Part shown: in pieces, positions 7,059-14,233 of the stretch | Position numbering within the stretch: the first letter of the stretch is position 1 | How the letters are laid out: each line of letters begins with the position of its first letter | Source: Pseudomonadota bacterium | GTDB taxonomy: Bacteria > Pseudomonadota > Alphaproteobacteria > Rhizobiales > Beijerinckiaceae | Reading direction: 5' to 3' | Assembly: GCA_023386155.1 (NCBI GenBank) | Contig: JAEWKH010000162.1 | Location: 1-32,161 of the forward strand | DNA: 32,161 nt | The notes under the pieces: generated by a model | Databases searched by the model: none | What the model saw: the letters and a program-made list of their open reading frames with translations, nothing else | What the model was told of the DNA's origin: nothing | Translations under genes and position numbers: made by a program

Positions 7059-8483
7059 TCAGGCCCCCGGCCTGTGCCTCCGGCGCCGGTCCGCCGATGA
7101 GGGGATGCGCAGGGCCTCCCGGTATTTCGCCACCGTGCGCCGGGCGACCCGGATCCCGTCCGCTTTCAATTTCTGGGCAATTGCCTCATCCGAGAGCACC
7201 TCGATGGGGCCCTCGGCCTCGATCAGCTGCCTGATTCGGTGCCGGACCGCCTTGGCGGAATGCTCGCCCTCCCCGGTGGCCGCGCTGAAGAAGAACTTCA
7301 TCGGATGGGTGCCGCGCTCGGTCCCGATCGCCTTGTTGGCCGCCACGCGGGAGACGGTGGATTCGTGCATGCCGATCGCCTCCGCGACGCTCCTGAGGGT
7401 CATGGGCCGCAGGGCGGCAACGCCCTGCCGGAAGAACCCCTCCTGCTGGCGGACGATCTCGGCCGCGACCTTCAGGATCGTCCTGGCGCGCTGGTCGAGG
7501 CTGCGGGTCAGCCAGCTGGCGGTCTGCAGGCAGTCGGAGAGGAAGCTCCTGTCCTCGTCCTTGCGCACCACCTTGGCGACTTCCGCGTAATAGGTCCGGT
7601 TGAGCAGGATGCGGGGAAGGGTGTCCGGGTTCAGCTCGACGGTGAGGCTGCCGTCCGGAGCGGTCCGCACCAGGACATCGGGCACGAGCACGTCGATGGG
7701 GGTCGACGCGAAGGCCAGCCCCGGCTTGGGATCCAGGCGGCGGATCTCGGCCAGCATGTCGGCGAGGTCCTCCCGGTCGACCCCGCAGGCTTTCCTCAAG
7801 GCCACGAAATCCTGGCGGGCGACGAGATGGAGATGGCCGAGGAGGGCCTGCATGGCCGGGTCGAGCCGGTCACGCTCCCGCAGCTGGATGCTCAGGCATT
7901 CGGCGAGATTGCGGGCGCCGATCCCGGATGGCTCGAAACCCTGGATCAGCCGCAGGGCCGCCTCGGCCTCCTCGGGCGCGACCCGGAGCCGGGCCGCCAG
8001 TTCCGTGAGGTCCTCGGTGAGGTATCCGGCCTCGTCGAGCCCGTGGATCAGGTGCTCGCCGATCATGCGCAGCGTCGGATCCGCGGTGGCGAGGTCGAGC
8101 TGCGCCGCCAGATGCTCGCTCAGGCTCGTCGCCCGCGCCAGCACGTCGCCCTCCTCGGGCCTGAGCTCGCTGTGGGCTGCCCTCGACGCCTGCCCGGACG
8201 AGGCCGGCACGGCCTCCCCGCGCGCCGGGGGCGGACCCGGGACGATCCTCGGCCCGGCCGCTTCCGCCTTCTGCTTGGCCCGCAGGAAATCGGCGAGGCT
8301 CGGGACGGGCGCGTCGGCCGGGGCTTCCCCCTCCTGCAGGAGGGGGTTGCGCTCGAGTTCCGCCTCCACATAGGCGGCGAGCTCCGCATGGGAGAGCTGC
8401 AGCAGCTTGATGGATTGAACGAGCTGGGGAGTCATCGTCAGGGACTGGCCCTGGCGCAGCTCCAGCCGCTGCATCGCCGTCAT
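7059..8483 (-). CDS. rpoN: RNA polymerase sigma-54 factor RpoN
   Basis: Sigma-54 of 474 residues. It directs RNA polymerase to -24/-12 promoters and needs AAA+ activators. The N-terminal activator-interacting region I is visible (LELRQGQSLTMTPQLVQSIK, LLQLSHAELAAYVEAELERN, about 6-50), then an acidic and proline-rich region II, the core-binding domain (about 110-300), a helix-turn-helix (LRSVAEAIGMHESTVSRVAA) and the diagnostic RpoN box ARRTVAKYRE (about 447-456), which reads the -24 element. Length and architecture are complete. It lies between lptB (97-bp gap) and hpf, the conserved order in Rhizobiales. Confidence 0.97.
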   Translation of the reverse strand: MTAMQRLELRQGQSLTMTPQLVQSIKLLQLSHAELAAYVEAELERNPLLQEGEAPADAPVPSLADFLRAKQKAEAAGPRIVPGPPPARGEAVPASSGQASRAAHSELRPEEGDVLARATSLSEHLAAQLDLATADPTLRMIGEHLIHGLDEAGYLTEDLTELAARLRVAPEEAEAALRLIQGFEPSGIGARNLAECLSIQLRERDRLDPAMQALLGHLHLVARQDFVALRKACGVDREDLADMLAEIRRLDPKPGLAFASTPIDVLVPDVLVRTAPDGSLTVELNPDTLPRILLNRTYYAEVAKVVRKDEDRSFLSDCLQTASWLTRSLDQRARTILKVAAEIVRQQEGFFRQGVAALRPMTLRSVAEAIGMHESTVSRVAANKAIGTERGTHPMKFFFSAATGEGEHSAKAVRHRIRQLIEAEGPIEVLSDEAIAQKLKADGIRVARRTVAKYREALRIPSSADRRRRHRPGA

Positions 8484-8504
8484 GAACGCCCCCGGGAACC
8501 GTCA

Positions 8505-8523
8505 GGCATGCTTCTTGCATGCC
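8505..8523. other. Perfect hairpin in the lptB-rpoN gap
   Basis: GGCATGC, a 5-base loop and GCATGCC form a perfect 7-bp inverted repeat 21 bp upstream of the rpoN start. No T-run follows on the minus strand, so it is not an ordinary terminator. It could be an operator, or a processing or stability element that sets rpoN expression relative to lptB. Confidence 0.4.
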
Positions 8524-8580
8524 CTCATGGTTCTACCGCGTGCGTTCCCCCAACGTCAAAAGGTGATTCGACCTGGGCCT

Positions 8581-9444
8581 TTAAAGGCGGAAATCCTCGC
8601 CCAGGTAGAGGCGGCGCACCTCCTCGTTCGACACGATGGCATCGGGCGTGCCTTCCGTCAGAACGCGGCCGGAATGGATGATGTAGGCGCGGTCGATGAG
8701 GCCGAGGGTCTCGCGGACGTTGTGGTCGGTGATGAGCACGCCGATGCCGCGCCGGGTCAGGTGACGCACGAGGTTCTGGATGTCGCCCACCGCGATGGGG
8801 TCGATGCCGGCGAAGGGCTCGTCGAGAAGCATGAAGGTCGGCTCGCCCGCAAGCGCGCGGGCGATCTCGCAGCGCCGCCGCTCGCCGCCCGAGAGCGCGA
8901 TGGAGGGCGACTTGCGCAGGCGCGTGATGTTGAACTCGTCGAGCAGCGCATCGAGCTTGCGCTCGCGCTCCTTGCGGCTCGGCTCGACGATCTCGAGCAC
9001 GGCGCGGATGTTGTCTTCCACGTTGAGGCCACGGAAGATCGAGGCCTCCTGAGGGAGATAGCCGATGCCGAGACGGGCGCGGCGATACATGGGCAGGCTC
9101 GTCACGTCGTGCCCGTCCAGGCTGATGACGCCGCGATCGGCGCTGACGAGGCCCGTGATCATGTAGAAGATGGTGGTCTTGCCCGCGCCGTTGGGTCCGA
9201 GCAGGCCGACGGCCTCGCCGGCGCGCACGTTCAGGCCCGCATCCTGGACCACGGTGCGGCCGCGATAGCTCTTCTGCAGCCCTTTGACGGCCAGGATTCC
9301 GGGGCCGCCGAACACGGCCTCGCTCCCGGGGCGGTGAAAGACATGCGGATTCGTTCCGGCGGGATGGGTCGCCAGGAGGCTCACGTCGGACGGACCGGGT
9401 TGAGAACGGTTGAACAGCGGTTTCACAGGCTCATCGTCGATCAT
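8581..9444 (-). CDS. lptB: LPS export ABC transporter ATPase LptB
   Basis: The cytoplasmic ATPase of the LptB2FGC machine that extracts lipopolysaccharide from the inner membrane. All ABC motifs are present: Walker A GPNGAGKT (83-90), Q-loop near YLPQEASIFRGL, signature LSGGERRRCEIARAL (from 184), Walker B FMLLDEPFAGIDP and the switch His in LITDHNV (241). Canonical LptB is about 240 residues. This one is 287 because of a poorly structured N-terminal extension of about 48 residues before the first beta strand (ILAVKGLQKSY). Such extensions are seen in some Rhizobiales, or the true start may be internal. It follows lptC and lptA in the same direction (32 bp after lptA). Confidence 0.95.
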   Translation of the reverse strand: MIDDEPVKPLFNRSQPGPSDVSLLATHPAGTNPHVFHRPGSEAVFGGPGILAVKGLQKSYRGRTVVQDAGLNVRAGEAVGLLGPNGAGKTTIFYMITGLVSADRGVISLDGHDVTSLPMYRRARLGIGYLPQEASIFRGLNVEDNIRAVLEIVEPSRKERERKLDALLDEFNITRLRKSPSIALSGGERRRCEIARALAGEPTFMLLDEPFAGIDPIAVGDIQNLVRHLTRRGIGVLITDHNVRETLGLIDRAYIIHSGRVLTEGTPDAIVSNEEVRRLYLGEDFRL

Positions 9445-9476
9445 GAAAAGGGAAAAGCGGGAGATGATCTCCCGCC

Positions 9477-10115
9477 CTAGTTCGTGGCCGGCTTCTGCGG
9501 CTTCGGCTTGGCCGCGCCTGCGGGCGTTCCGCCGCCGGCGCCCGTCGGAGCGGGTCCCCCCTGGCCGGGCACGAACAGCGCCCTCACGCGGCCGCCGGGC
9601 GTCGTCTCGATATTCGCCACGCCGGTATTGATGTCGTAGAGCACCCGCTCGCCCTTGGTGACGTTCGGGCCGTCGCTGAGGGTCGCGTTGCCGGTCAGCA
9701 TGATCTTGTTGGAGCCGCGGTCGAAGGTGGCGTTCTCGCCCGTCGCGACCTGGGTCCGCGACACGATGGTGACCGGGCCCTTGCAGTCGATCTTCTTGAT
9801 GGCGCTGTCGTCAGCCGTCTGGGCGGCCGGTGCGGCCTGGCCGCCCTGCTGGTCCCGCTGCTCGTAGAACACGGTCATGATGGTGCATTTCATGGTGCTC
9901 TCGCCCTGAACCGCCACCACGTCGCCGGAGAAGACCGCGCGGCCTTCCTTGTCGAAGACGTCGAGCTTGTTGGCGTCGATCTTGATCGGCTCCTTGCTGG
10001 AACCGAAATTGCCGAAGCCGACGGCGCGCTCCTTGCTGGCCTGGGCCCAGGCGGCCTGCATCGGAACCGGCGAGAGAAGCGCGATGGCCAGGGCGGCGCG
10101 TGTGAAACTCATCAT
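9477..10115 (-). CDS. lptA: LPS transport periplasmic bridge protein LptA
   Basis: A 212-residue OstA-like protein that polymerises with LptC and LptD to form the periplasmic LPS bridge. A signal peptide ends near AAWAQ (residue 25). The beta-jellyroll OstA domain spans about 35-165 (PIKIDANKLDVFDKEGRAVF, NATFDRGSNKIMLTGNATLS, VTKGERVLYDINTGVANIE), and a flexible Ala/Pro/Lys tail follows. An internal Gln/Ala-rich insert (QGGQAAPAAQTADD) is common in Rhizobiales. The ATG overlaps the stop of lptC in ATGATGA, so translation is probably coupled. A second in-frame ATG at 10112 could also serve as start. Confidence 0.92.
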   Translation of the reverse strand: MMSFTRAALAIALLSPVPMQAAWAQASKERAVGFGNFGSSKEPIKIDANKLDVFDKEGRAVFSGDVVAVQGESTMKCTIMTVFYEQRDQQGGQAAPAAQTADDSAIKKIDCKGPVTIVSRTQVATGENATFDRGSNKIMLTGNATLSDGPNVTKGERVLYDINTGVANIETTPGGRVRALFVPGQGGPAPTGAGGGTPAGAAKPKPQKPATN

Positions 10116-10909
10116 GGACGGATACTTGTCTGTTGGGCTGCAGGAGCCTGCGAAGGGGCCGTGGAGCCCGTGTCTTCCGGGTTGGATGGGGCAGAGCCCG
10201 ACGGCTGGATGACGGTGCGGACGCGGCCCTTGAAGCTCATGACCTTGCCGTTGTCCGAGACGTTGAGCCCCTCCGCCTCGATGGTGCCGCTGCCGAAGGA
10301 CACGGTGACGGGCTCGTTGGAGACCACCGTGCCGGCCTTGAACCTCACGAAGGCCGACCTGAGCTTGACCTCATGGCCGGAATCCGTGGTGACCACGATG
10401 TTCTGGCGCAGCCTCATCTGCTCCTTCTTGGTGTCGAGGACACCGGAATCGGCCTGGAGCTTCGCGATGCTGCCGCGCTCGTCGGTCACGATGCGCGCCC
10501 TGAGGTCGTTGAGTTGCACGAGATCCGGCTTGCGCACGTCCTGGGTGGCGGCGCTGGCCGTCACCTCGTAGGGGCGGTTGTCGTTCTTGAAGCCGGTCAG
10601 CTTCGGGCTTTCCATGGTGACGTTGGTGCCGCTCACGCCGATGGAGCCGAAGCTCAGATTCTCGATCTGCTGGAACGGATTGTAATAGGCCACGAGGCCG
10701 ACGCCGGCCATGCCCAGCAGGGAGCCGAGGGGAATGGCGATCTTGGCGAAGCGGACCCAGCGGGAATGGCGGCGGGCCTTGTTGAAGGCGCGCGACCGCA
10801 CGGCCGGCCTCAAGGCCGGGCCATCACGCATCGTGCTGCCCTGAATTCCCGCCACTGTGTCCAACCCCTTCCGCCAAACTGCCGGCCCCGCGCCATGCCG
10901 GGGGGACAT
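10112..10909 (-). CDS. lptC: LPS export protein LptC
   Basis: A bitopic inner-membrane protein of 265 residues that takes LPS from LptBFG and passes it to LptA. A basic cytoplasmic N-terminus precedes one membrane helix (about 53-76, AKIAIPLGSLLGMAGVGLVA). The periplasmic part shows the LptC/OstA beta repeat (ENLSFGSIGVSGTNVTMESP, FKNDNRPYEVTASAATQDV). A low-complexity Ser/Pro/Gln tail ends the protein. The first ATG (10909) has a weak ribosome site and an internal ATG (10831) would give a 239-residue protein, so the N-terminus is uncertain. It overlaps lptA by 4 bp and starts 51 bp after the RNase D gene ends. Confidence 0.9.
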   Translation of the reverse strand: MSPRHGAGPAVWRKGLDTVAGIQGSTMRDGPALRPAVRSRAFNKARRHSRWVRFAKIAIPLGSLLGMAGVGLVAYYNPFQQIENLSFGSIGVSGTNVTMESPKLTGFKNDNRPYEVTASAATQDVRKPDLVQLNDLRARIVTDERGSIAKLQADSGVLDTKKEQMRLRQNIVVTTDSGHEVKLRSAFVRFKAGTVVSNEPVTVSFGSGTIEAEGLNVSDNGKVMSFKGRVRTVIQPSGSAPSNPEDTGSTAPSQAPAAQQTSIRP

Positions 10910-10959
10910 GGCGATGTTATGACGGATATGGGGTTTATGCGGGAAAGTTTAAGCCTGCG

Positions 10960-11574
10960 TCAAGAATGGGCGAAAATATCCGTGTCCGGCCAGCCGAGAA
11001 GGTCGAGCTGGGCCCGGGTCGGCAGGAAGCTGAAACATTGATGGGCAATGCCGAGCCTGTTCTCCCGCTCCAGCAGGCGGTCGAGCTTGTCCTTGAGGGC
11101 GTGCAGGTGCAGCACGTCGGACGCCGCGTAATCGAGCTGGGCCGTGGTCAGGGTCTCGGCGCCCCAGTCGGAGGATTGCTGCTGCTTCGAGATTTCCACC
11201 CCGAGCTGCTCGCGCACCAGATCCTTCAGCCCGTGGCGATCGGTGTAGGTGCGCACGAGCCGCGAGGCGACCTTGGTGCAGTAGATCGGACGCGGCATGA
11301 CGCCAAAGGCGTGGAAGATGACCGCGAGGTCGAAGCGGGCATAATGGAAGATCTTGAGCACGCTCTCATCCGAGAGCACGCGCATCAGGTTCTCCGGCAG
11401 GGGACCGTCCTTGAGGATCTGCACCACGTCCGCCGTGCCGTCCCCGGTCGAGATCTGCACCACGCACAGCCGGTCCCGGTGCGGGTTGAGGCCGAGCGTC
11501 TCGGTGTCGATGGCGATCGCGGAACCCGGCTTGTAGCCGGCGGGCAGGTCGCCGCGGTGGAAACGTACTGTCAT
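10960..11574 (-). CDS. rnd: Ribonuclease D, short alphaproteobacterial form
   Basis: A DEDDy-type 3'-5' exoribonuclease of 204 residues, acting on tRNA and stable RNA 3' ends. The three exonuclease motifs are visible: IAIDTETLGLNPHRD (first D and E), IFHYARFDLAVI (second D) and the YAASDVLHLHAL segment with the Tyr and last Asp. It lacks the HRDC domains of E. coli RNase D, as is usual for this Rhizobiales subfamily. ATG 11574 (MTVRFHRGDLP) fits the family start better than the in-frame ATG at 11589. Its place just upstream of lptC is conserved in relatives. Confidence 0.9.
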   Translation of the reverse strand: MTVRFHRGDLPAGYKPGSAIAIDTETLGLNPHRDRLCVVQISTGDGTADVVQILKDGPLPENLMRVLSDESVLKIFHYARFDLAVIFHAFGVMPRPIYCTKVASRLVRTYTDRHGLKDLVREQLGVEISKQQQSSDWGAETLTTAQLDYAASDVLHLHALKDKLDRLLERENRLGIAHQCFSFLPTRAQLDLLGWPDTDIFAHS

Positions 11575-11688
11575 GGCAGATCCAAACATGCGCTGGCTAT
11601 GCCTGTAACCTGTCTTGGCAGCGGCTTCAACGGACGAGAGCAGCCCTGCAACCGGCGGGGCCTTCCCGGTTTCGCCATCGAGGAGGCC

Positions 11689-12162
11689 TCAATAGCAGGT
11701 CCGGATCCGGCGCACGACCACCCGGCCATAGGGATTGACCACGCGGCGGCGCTCGAAGACGCAGCGGGGAGGCGGATAATAGGCCGGTGCGTAGTAACCT
11801 GGGCCGTAATAGGGATTGGCGGCCGCTCCCGCGATGCCCCCCAGGGCAAGGCCGCCGATGACCCCGGCCGCAACGGCGCCGCCGTAGTTGGGCCGCCGGT
11901 AATAGCCGTAGGGATAGCCATAACCGTAAGAGCGGCGCGGCCCGTAATAGCGAGCGCCGCCATAGTAGCCGCGTGGCCCGTAATAGCGGTCACCGCCGTA
12001 ATAGCGCGGAGCGTAGTAGCGTTGTCTCAATCCGTGCGGAGCATAATAGTCGCCCTCGTAGCGACCCCAGCCCCGCTGGGCTTCGGCCGGGGCCGGTTGA
12101 AGCGCCAGGGCACCGGCAAAGACGAGGCCCGCCACGGTCAGGAACTTGAACGACGCAGCCAT
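11689..12162 (-). CDS. Secreted Gly/Tyr-rich protein with glycine zipper
   Basis: A 157-residue protein of unknown function. The signal peptide ends at PAPAEAQ (about residue 29). The mature N-terminal half is made of tyrosine/arginine/glycine runs such as RYYGPRGYYGG and YGYGYPYGYYRRP. A hydrophobic Gly/Ala stretch follows (GGAVAAGVIGGLALGGIAGA), a glycine-zipper-like membrane or oligomerisation segment. The C-terminus has two cysteines (PPRCVFERRR and RIRTCY) that could form a disulfide. ATG 12162 has GGAGGG just upstream; the longer frame to 12204 would add residues before a good signal peptide. The EcfG-type promoter at 12192-12217 suggests general-stress control and perhaps an envelope-protective role. 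No named function can be assigned. Confidence 0.8.
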   Translation of the reverse strand: MAASFKFLTVAGLVFAGALALQPAPAEAQRGWGRYEGDYYAPHGLRQRYYAPRYYGGDRYYGPRGYYGGARYYGPRRSYGYGYPYGYYRRPNYGGAVAAGVIGGLALGGIAGAAANPYYGPGYYAPAYYPPPRCVFERRRVVNPYGRVVVRRIRTCY

Positions 12163-12191
12163 GGCGCCCTCCAGACAGGAACCCGCATGAC

Positions 12192-12217
12192 AACGGAATG
12201 ACAAGCCTCGGCGTTCC
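12192..12217 (-). promoter_or_regulatory. EcfG-type general stress promoter
   Basis: On the minus strand GGAAC (12213-12217) is followed by 17 bases and CGTT (12192-12195). This matches the known alphaproteobacterial EcfG/RpoE2 consensus GGAAC-N16-18-CGTT. The start codon of the Gly/Tyr-rich protein lies 30 bp downstream. The EcfG-like sigma gene is divergent and begins about 230 bp away. Confidence 0.7.
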
Positions 12218-12359
12218 GCTTTCCCGCCCGCAACAGGGGATCAGAGGCGCGAGCGCCTATCGGGACGACGGCAGCGCGTCCGGATCGGCGACATCCCCAT
12301 CGTATGCAGCCTCTTGCCTCGCTTCCTGGCGCAAAGCCCGGTTTTGCAGCATCCGGCAC

Positions 12360-12386
12360 GGAATCACGCCAGGCTTCGCATAGGTT
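12360..12386 (+). promoter_or_regulatory. Possible weak EcfG-like promoter of the sigma gene
   Basis: GGAAT (12360-12364), 18 bases, then GGTT (12383-12386) resembles a degenerate GGAAC/CGTT promoter pointing at the ECF sigma gene. EcfG genes are often autoregulated. Both elements deviate by one base, so this is tentative. Confidence 0.25.
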
Positions 12387-12445
12387 AATGCGGTAGGCTT
12401 CCGGTGAGGGTCTTCTTACGGGTTCGAATCGGAGGAGTTGGAAGG

Positions 12446-12997
12446 TTGTCAGTCGAAAACTCCCTGAAGGAGCAGATGCTCGATGCCATTCCCCATCTTC
12501 GAGCCTTCGCCATATCCCTTTCCGGCAGTGTCGACAGGGCGGACGATCTCGTGCAGGGCGCGCTGCTCAAGGGCCTGAGCAATCTCGACAAGTTCCAACC
12601 CGGCACAAGCATGCAGGCCTGGCTCTTCACCATCCTGCGCAACGATTTCCTTACCCAGGCCCGGCGGAGCAAGCGCGAGGTCGAGGATCCGGAAGGGTCC
12701 TGGGCCGAGAAGGTGGCGGTCATGCCCGAGCAGGGCGCGCGGCTCGATTTCACCGATATGCTCAAGGCGCTGAGCAAGCTTCCGGTCGACCAGCGCGAGG
12801 CGCTTCTGCTCGTCGGAGCGGAAGGCTTGTCCTATGAGGACGCGGCGCGGATCTGCGGCACCAATATCGGGACCATCAAGAGCCGGATCAATCGCGCCCG
12901 CAATCGCCTGTCGGAGCTGCTGGACTTCGATGCCGAGGACGATCTCGGCCCCGACAACCTGGTCAGGGCGGCCCTGTTCATGCATGCCTCGCCTTGA
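12446..12997 (+). CDS. ecfG: ECF sigma factor, EcfG (ECF15) type
   Basis: A 183-residue extracytoplasmic-function sigma factor. Region 2 (HLRAFAISLSGSVDRADDLV, QAWLFTILRNDFLTQARRSK) binds core polymerase and the -10. Region 4 (LSKLPVDQREALLLVGAEGL, SYEDAARICGTNIGTIKSRI, NRARNRLSELL) binds the -35. The wording of region 4 is that of EcfG, the alphaproteobacterial general stress sigma normally held by the anti-sigma NepR and released by phosphorylated PhyR. No nepR or phyR gene is in this window, so this may be a secondary EcfG paralogue. The reading frame opens at a GTG (12404), but a TTG at 12446 preceded by GGAGGAGTTGGAAGG gives a family-like length. The start is uncertain. Confidence 0.85.
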   Translation: MSVENSLKEQMLDAIPHLRAFAISLSGSVDRADDLVQGALLKGLSNLDKFQPGTSMQAWLFTILRNDFLTQARRSKREVEDPEGSWAEKVAVMPEQGARLDFTDMLKALSKLPVDQREALLLVGAEGLSYEDAARICGTNIGTIKSRINRARNRLSELLDFDAEDDLGPDNLVRAALFMHASP

Positions 12998-13030
12998 GCG
13001 CGGCAGGTCCGTTCGGCCATCGGTGCAAGA

Positions 13031-13058
13031 GCGGGCACCTGGCGACCCAGGCGCCCGC
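13031..13058. terminator. Strong hairpin between convergent sigma and hsp20 genes
   Basis: GCGGGCACCTGG (13031-13042) pairs with CCAGGCGCCCGC (13047-13058) with one mismatch and a 4-base loop. It lies in the 69-bp gap between two convergent genes, the usual place for a shared terminator. It has no T-run on either side, so intrinsic termination is plausible but not certain. Confidence 0.45.
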
Positions 13059-13066
13059 GTCTCCGG

Positions 13067-13582
13067 TCAGTGCTTGGTTTCCTCGCCCGCGCGATTGATC
13101 GCGATGCGTTTCACCTCCGGCCGGCTCTCGGCCGATTTCGGCAGGGTCACGGTGAGCACGCCGTTCTTGAAGCTGGCGTCGGCCTTGTCTTCCTCGACTT
13201 CCCAGGCGAGCGGGATGCGGCGCTCGAAGCGGCCATAATAGCGCTCGCTGAACGCGCGCTCCTTGTCCTCGATCTCCGATTTCCTCTCGCCGCGGATGGT
13301 GAGGACGCCGTCGCCCATCAGGACCTCGACATCCTTGTCCTCGAGGCCCGGCAGCTCGGCCGAGATGCGCACATCCTTGTCGTTCTCGATGACCTCCACA
13401 TGCGGCCAGCCGGCCATCCGGCTCGCGCCGCCGAAGGGAGCCATGTCGAAGCCGCGGAAAACGTCGTCGAAGAGCCGGTTCATCTCGCGATGAAGGGTCA
13501 TGAAAGGATCGCCCTCGTCGCGATAGCGGCCCGGGGCCGTCTGCTGGCTGCGACCCCACGGAATGAGATCACGCATGTTCAT
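13067..13582 (-). CDS. Small heat-shock protein, Hsp20 family (second of the pair)
   Basis: A 171-residue alpha-crystallin-type chaperone that holds unfolding proteins in the cytoplasm without ATP. A variable N-terminal arm (MNMRDLIPWG, then MNRLFDDVFRGFDM) precedes the alpha-crystallin domain (about 60-155: WPHVEVIENDKDVRISAELP, ERYYGRFERRIPLAWEVEED, ASFKNGVLTVTLPK). The C-terminal tail carries IAI, the I-x-I motif used for oligomer assembly. It resembles the class C Hsp20s of rhizobia. An AGGAGG site 8 bp upstream supports ATG 13582. It is the distal gene of a two-gene operon, 77 bp after the class A-like hsp20. Confidence 0.93.
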   Translation of the reverse strand: MNMRDLIPWGRSQQTAPGRYRDEGDPFMTLHREMNRLFDDVFRGFDMAPFGGASRMAGWPHVEVIENDKDVRISAELPGLEDKDVEVLMGDGVLTIRGERKSEIEDKERAFSERYYGRFERRIPLAWEVEEDKADASFKNGVLTVTLPKSAESRPEVKRIAINRAGEETKH

Positions 13583-13617
13583 GGTGTCTTCCTCCTTTCA
13601 CTCGAGCCAAGGGACGT

Positions 13618-13638
13618 GGCGCCAGCGCGGCTGGCGCC
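13618..13638 (-). other. Perfect intercistronic hairpin between the two hsp20 genes
   Basis: A 9-bp perfect stem, GGCGCCAGC/GCTGGCGCC, with a 3-base loop sits between the upstream hsp20 stop and the downstream hsp20 ribosome site. No T-run follows on the minus strand, so read-through is expected. It may stabilise or cleave the dicistronic mRNA and so set the ratio of the two chaperones. Confidence 0.5.
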
Positions 13639-13659
13639 CTCTGAATGTCATGACGGAAT

Positions 13660-14139
13660 TCAAGCGGCCTTGCCGTGCTCGATCTGCTGCGGCGGCCGGC
13701 CCGGATTCGTCGCCCCGCCGGCATTGATCTCGATCCGCCGCGGCTTGAGCGCTTCGGGCACTTCGCGCTTGAGGTCGACCGTCAGGAGACCATGCTCGAG
13801 GCTCGCGCCCGTGACCTTCACATGGTCGGCGAGGTTGAAGGTCTGCTTGAACGCGCGGGTCGCGATGCCGCGATGCAGATATTGCCTCCCCTCCTCGGAG
13901 CCCTTCTTCTGGCCGGACACGAGCAGCTGGCTCTCTTTCTGGGTGAGTTCGATCTCATCGGGAGAGAAGCCCGCGACGGCCATCGTGATGACGTACTGGT
14001 CCTCGCCCAGCTTCTCGATGTTGTAGGGCGGCCAATTGGTCATGGGCTCGACCTGGGCGGATTGATCGAGCATGTCGAACAGCCGGTCGAAGCCGACCGT
14101 CGAACGGTACAGGGGGGAGAAGTCGAAAGCTGATCTCAT
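13660..14139 (-). CDS. Small heat-shock protein, class A Hsp20 (IbpA-like, first of the pair)
   Basis: A 159-residue IbpA-like small heat-shock protein. It has the class A N-terminus (RSAFDFSPLYRSTVGFDRLF), the alpha-crystallin core (NWPPYNIEKLGEDQYVITMA, VAGFSPDEIELTQKESQLLV, LHRGIATRAFKQTFNLADHV, LEHGLLTVDLKREVPE) and a tail with IEI as I-x-I motif followed by a Pro/Gln/His-rich end. ATG 14139 has GGAGG at the right distance; the longer frame to 14262 would run through the leader and promoter. It is the first gene of the hsp20 pair and is preceded by a thermometer-like leader and a sigma-32-type promoter, so heat induction is expected at both the transcription and translation level. Confidence 0.93.
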   Translation of the reverse strand: MRSAFDFSPLYRSTVGFDRLFDMLDQSAQVEPMTNWPPYNIEKLGEDQYVITMAVAGFSPDEIELTQKESQLLVSGQKKGSEEGRQYLHRGIATRAFKQTFNLADHVKVTGASLEHGLLTVDLKREVPEALKPRRIEINAGGATNPGRPPQQIEHGKAA

Positions 14140-14141
14140 CA

Positions 14142-14227
14142 CCACATCCTCCATTGAGCAACATGGACATGAGAGCGCCGGACACCCGCCGGCGCCCGCA
14201 ATGCCAAGCCTTTGAAAGGCCTCGGCA
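14142..14227 (-). ncRNA. ROSE-like RNA thermometer in the hsp20 leader
   Basis: Three consecutive hairpins can be drawn in the leader RNA. First, 14203-14226: GCCGA/UUGGC plus GCCUU/AAGGC around a bulged G. Second, 14175-14195: perfect GCGCCGG/CCGGCGC. Third, 14142-14166, next to the start codon: CCAUGUUGCUC pairs with GAGGAUGUGG, leaving one G of UUGCU bulged and burying the GGAGG ribosome site. A U(U/C)GCU element opposite the Shine-Dalgarno with a bulged G is the hallmark of ROSE elements of rhizobial small heat-shock genes, which melt on heating. Pairing was done by eye. Confidence 0.7.
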
Positions 14228-14233
14228 ATATTG

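Noticed and set aside
8505..8530. Possible sigma-54 promoter (GG/GC spacing) before rpoN
   Set aside because: Only the invariant GG and GC match at the right spacing. The rest of the -24/-12 consensus is absent and the match is explained by the hairpin palindrome.
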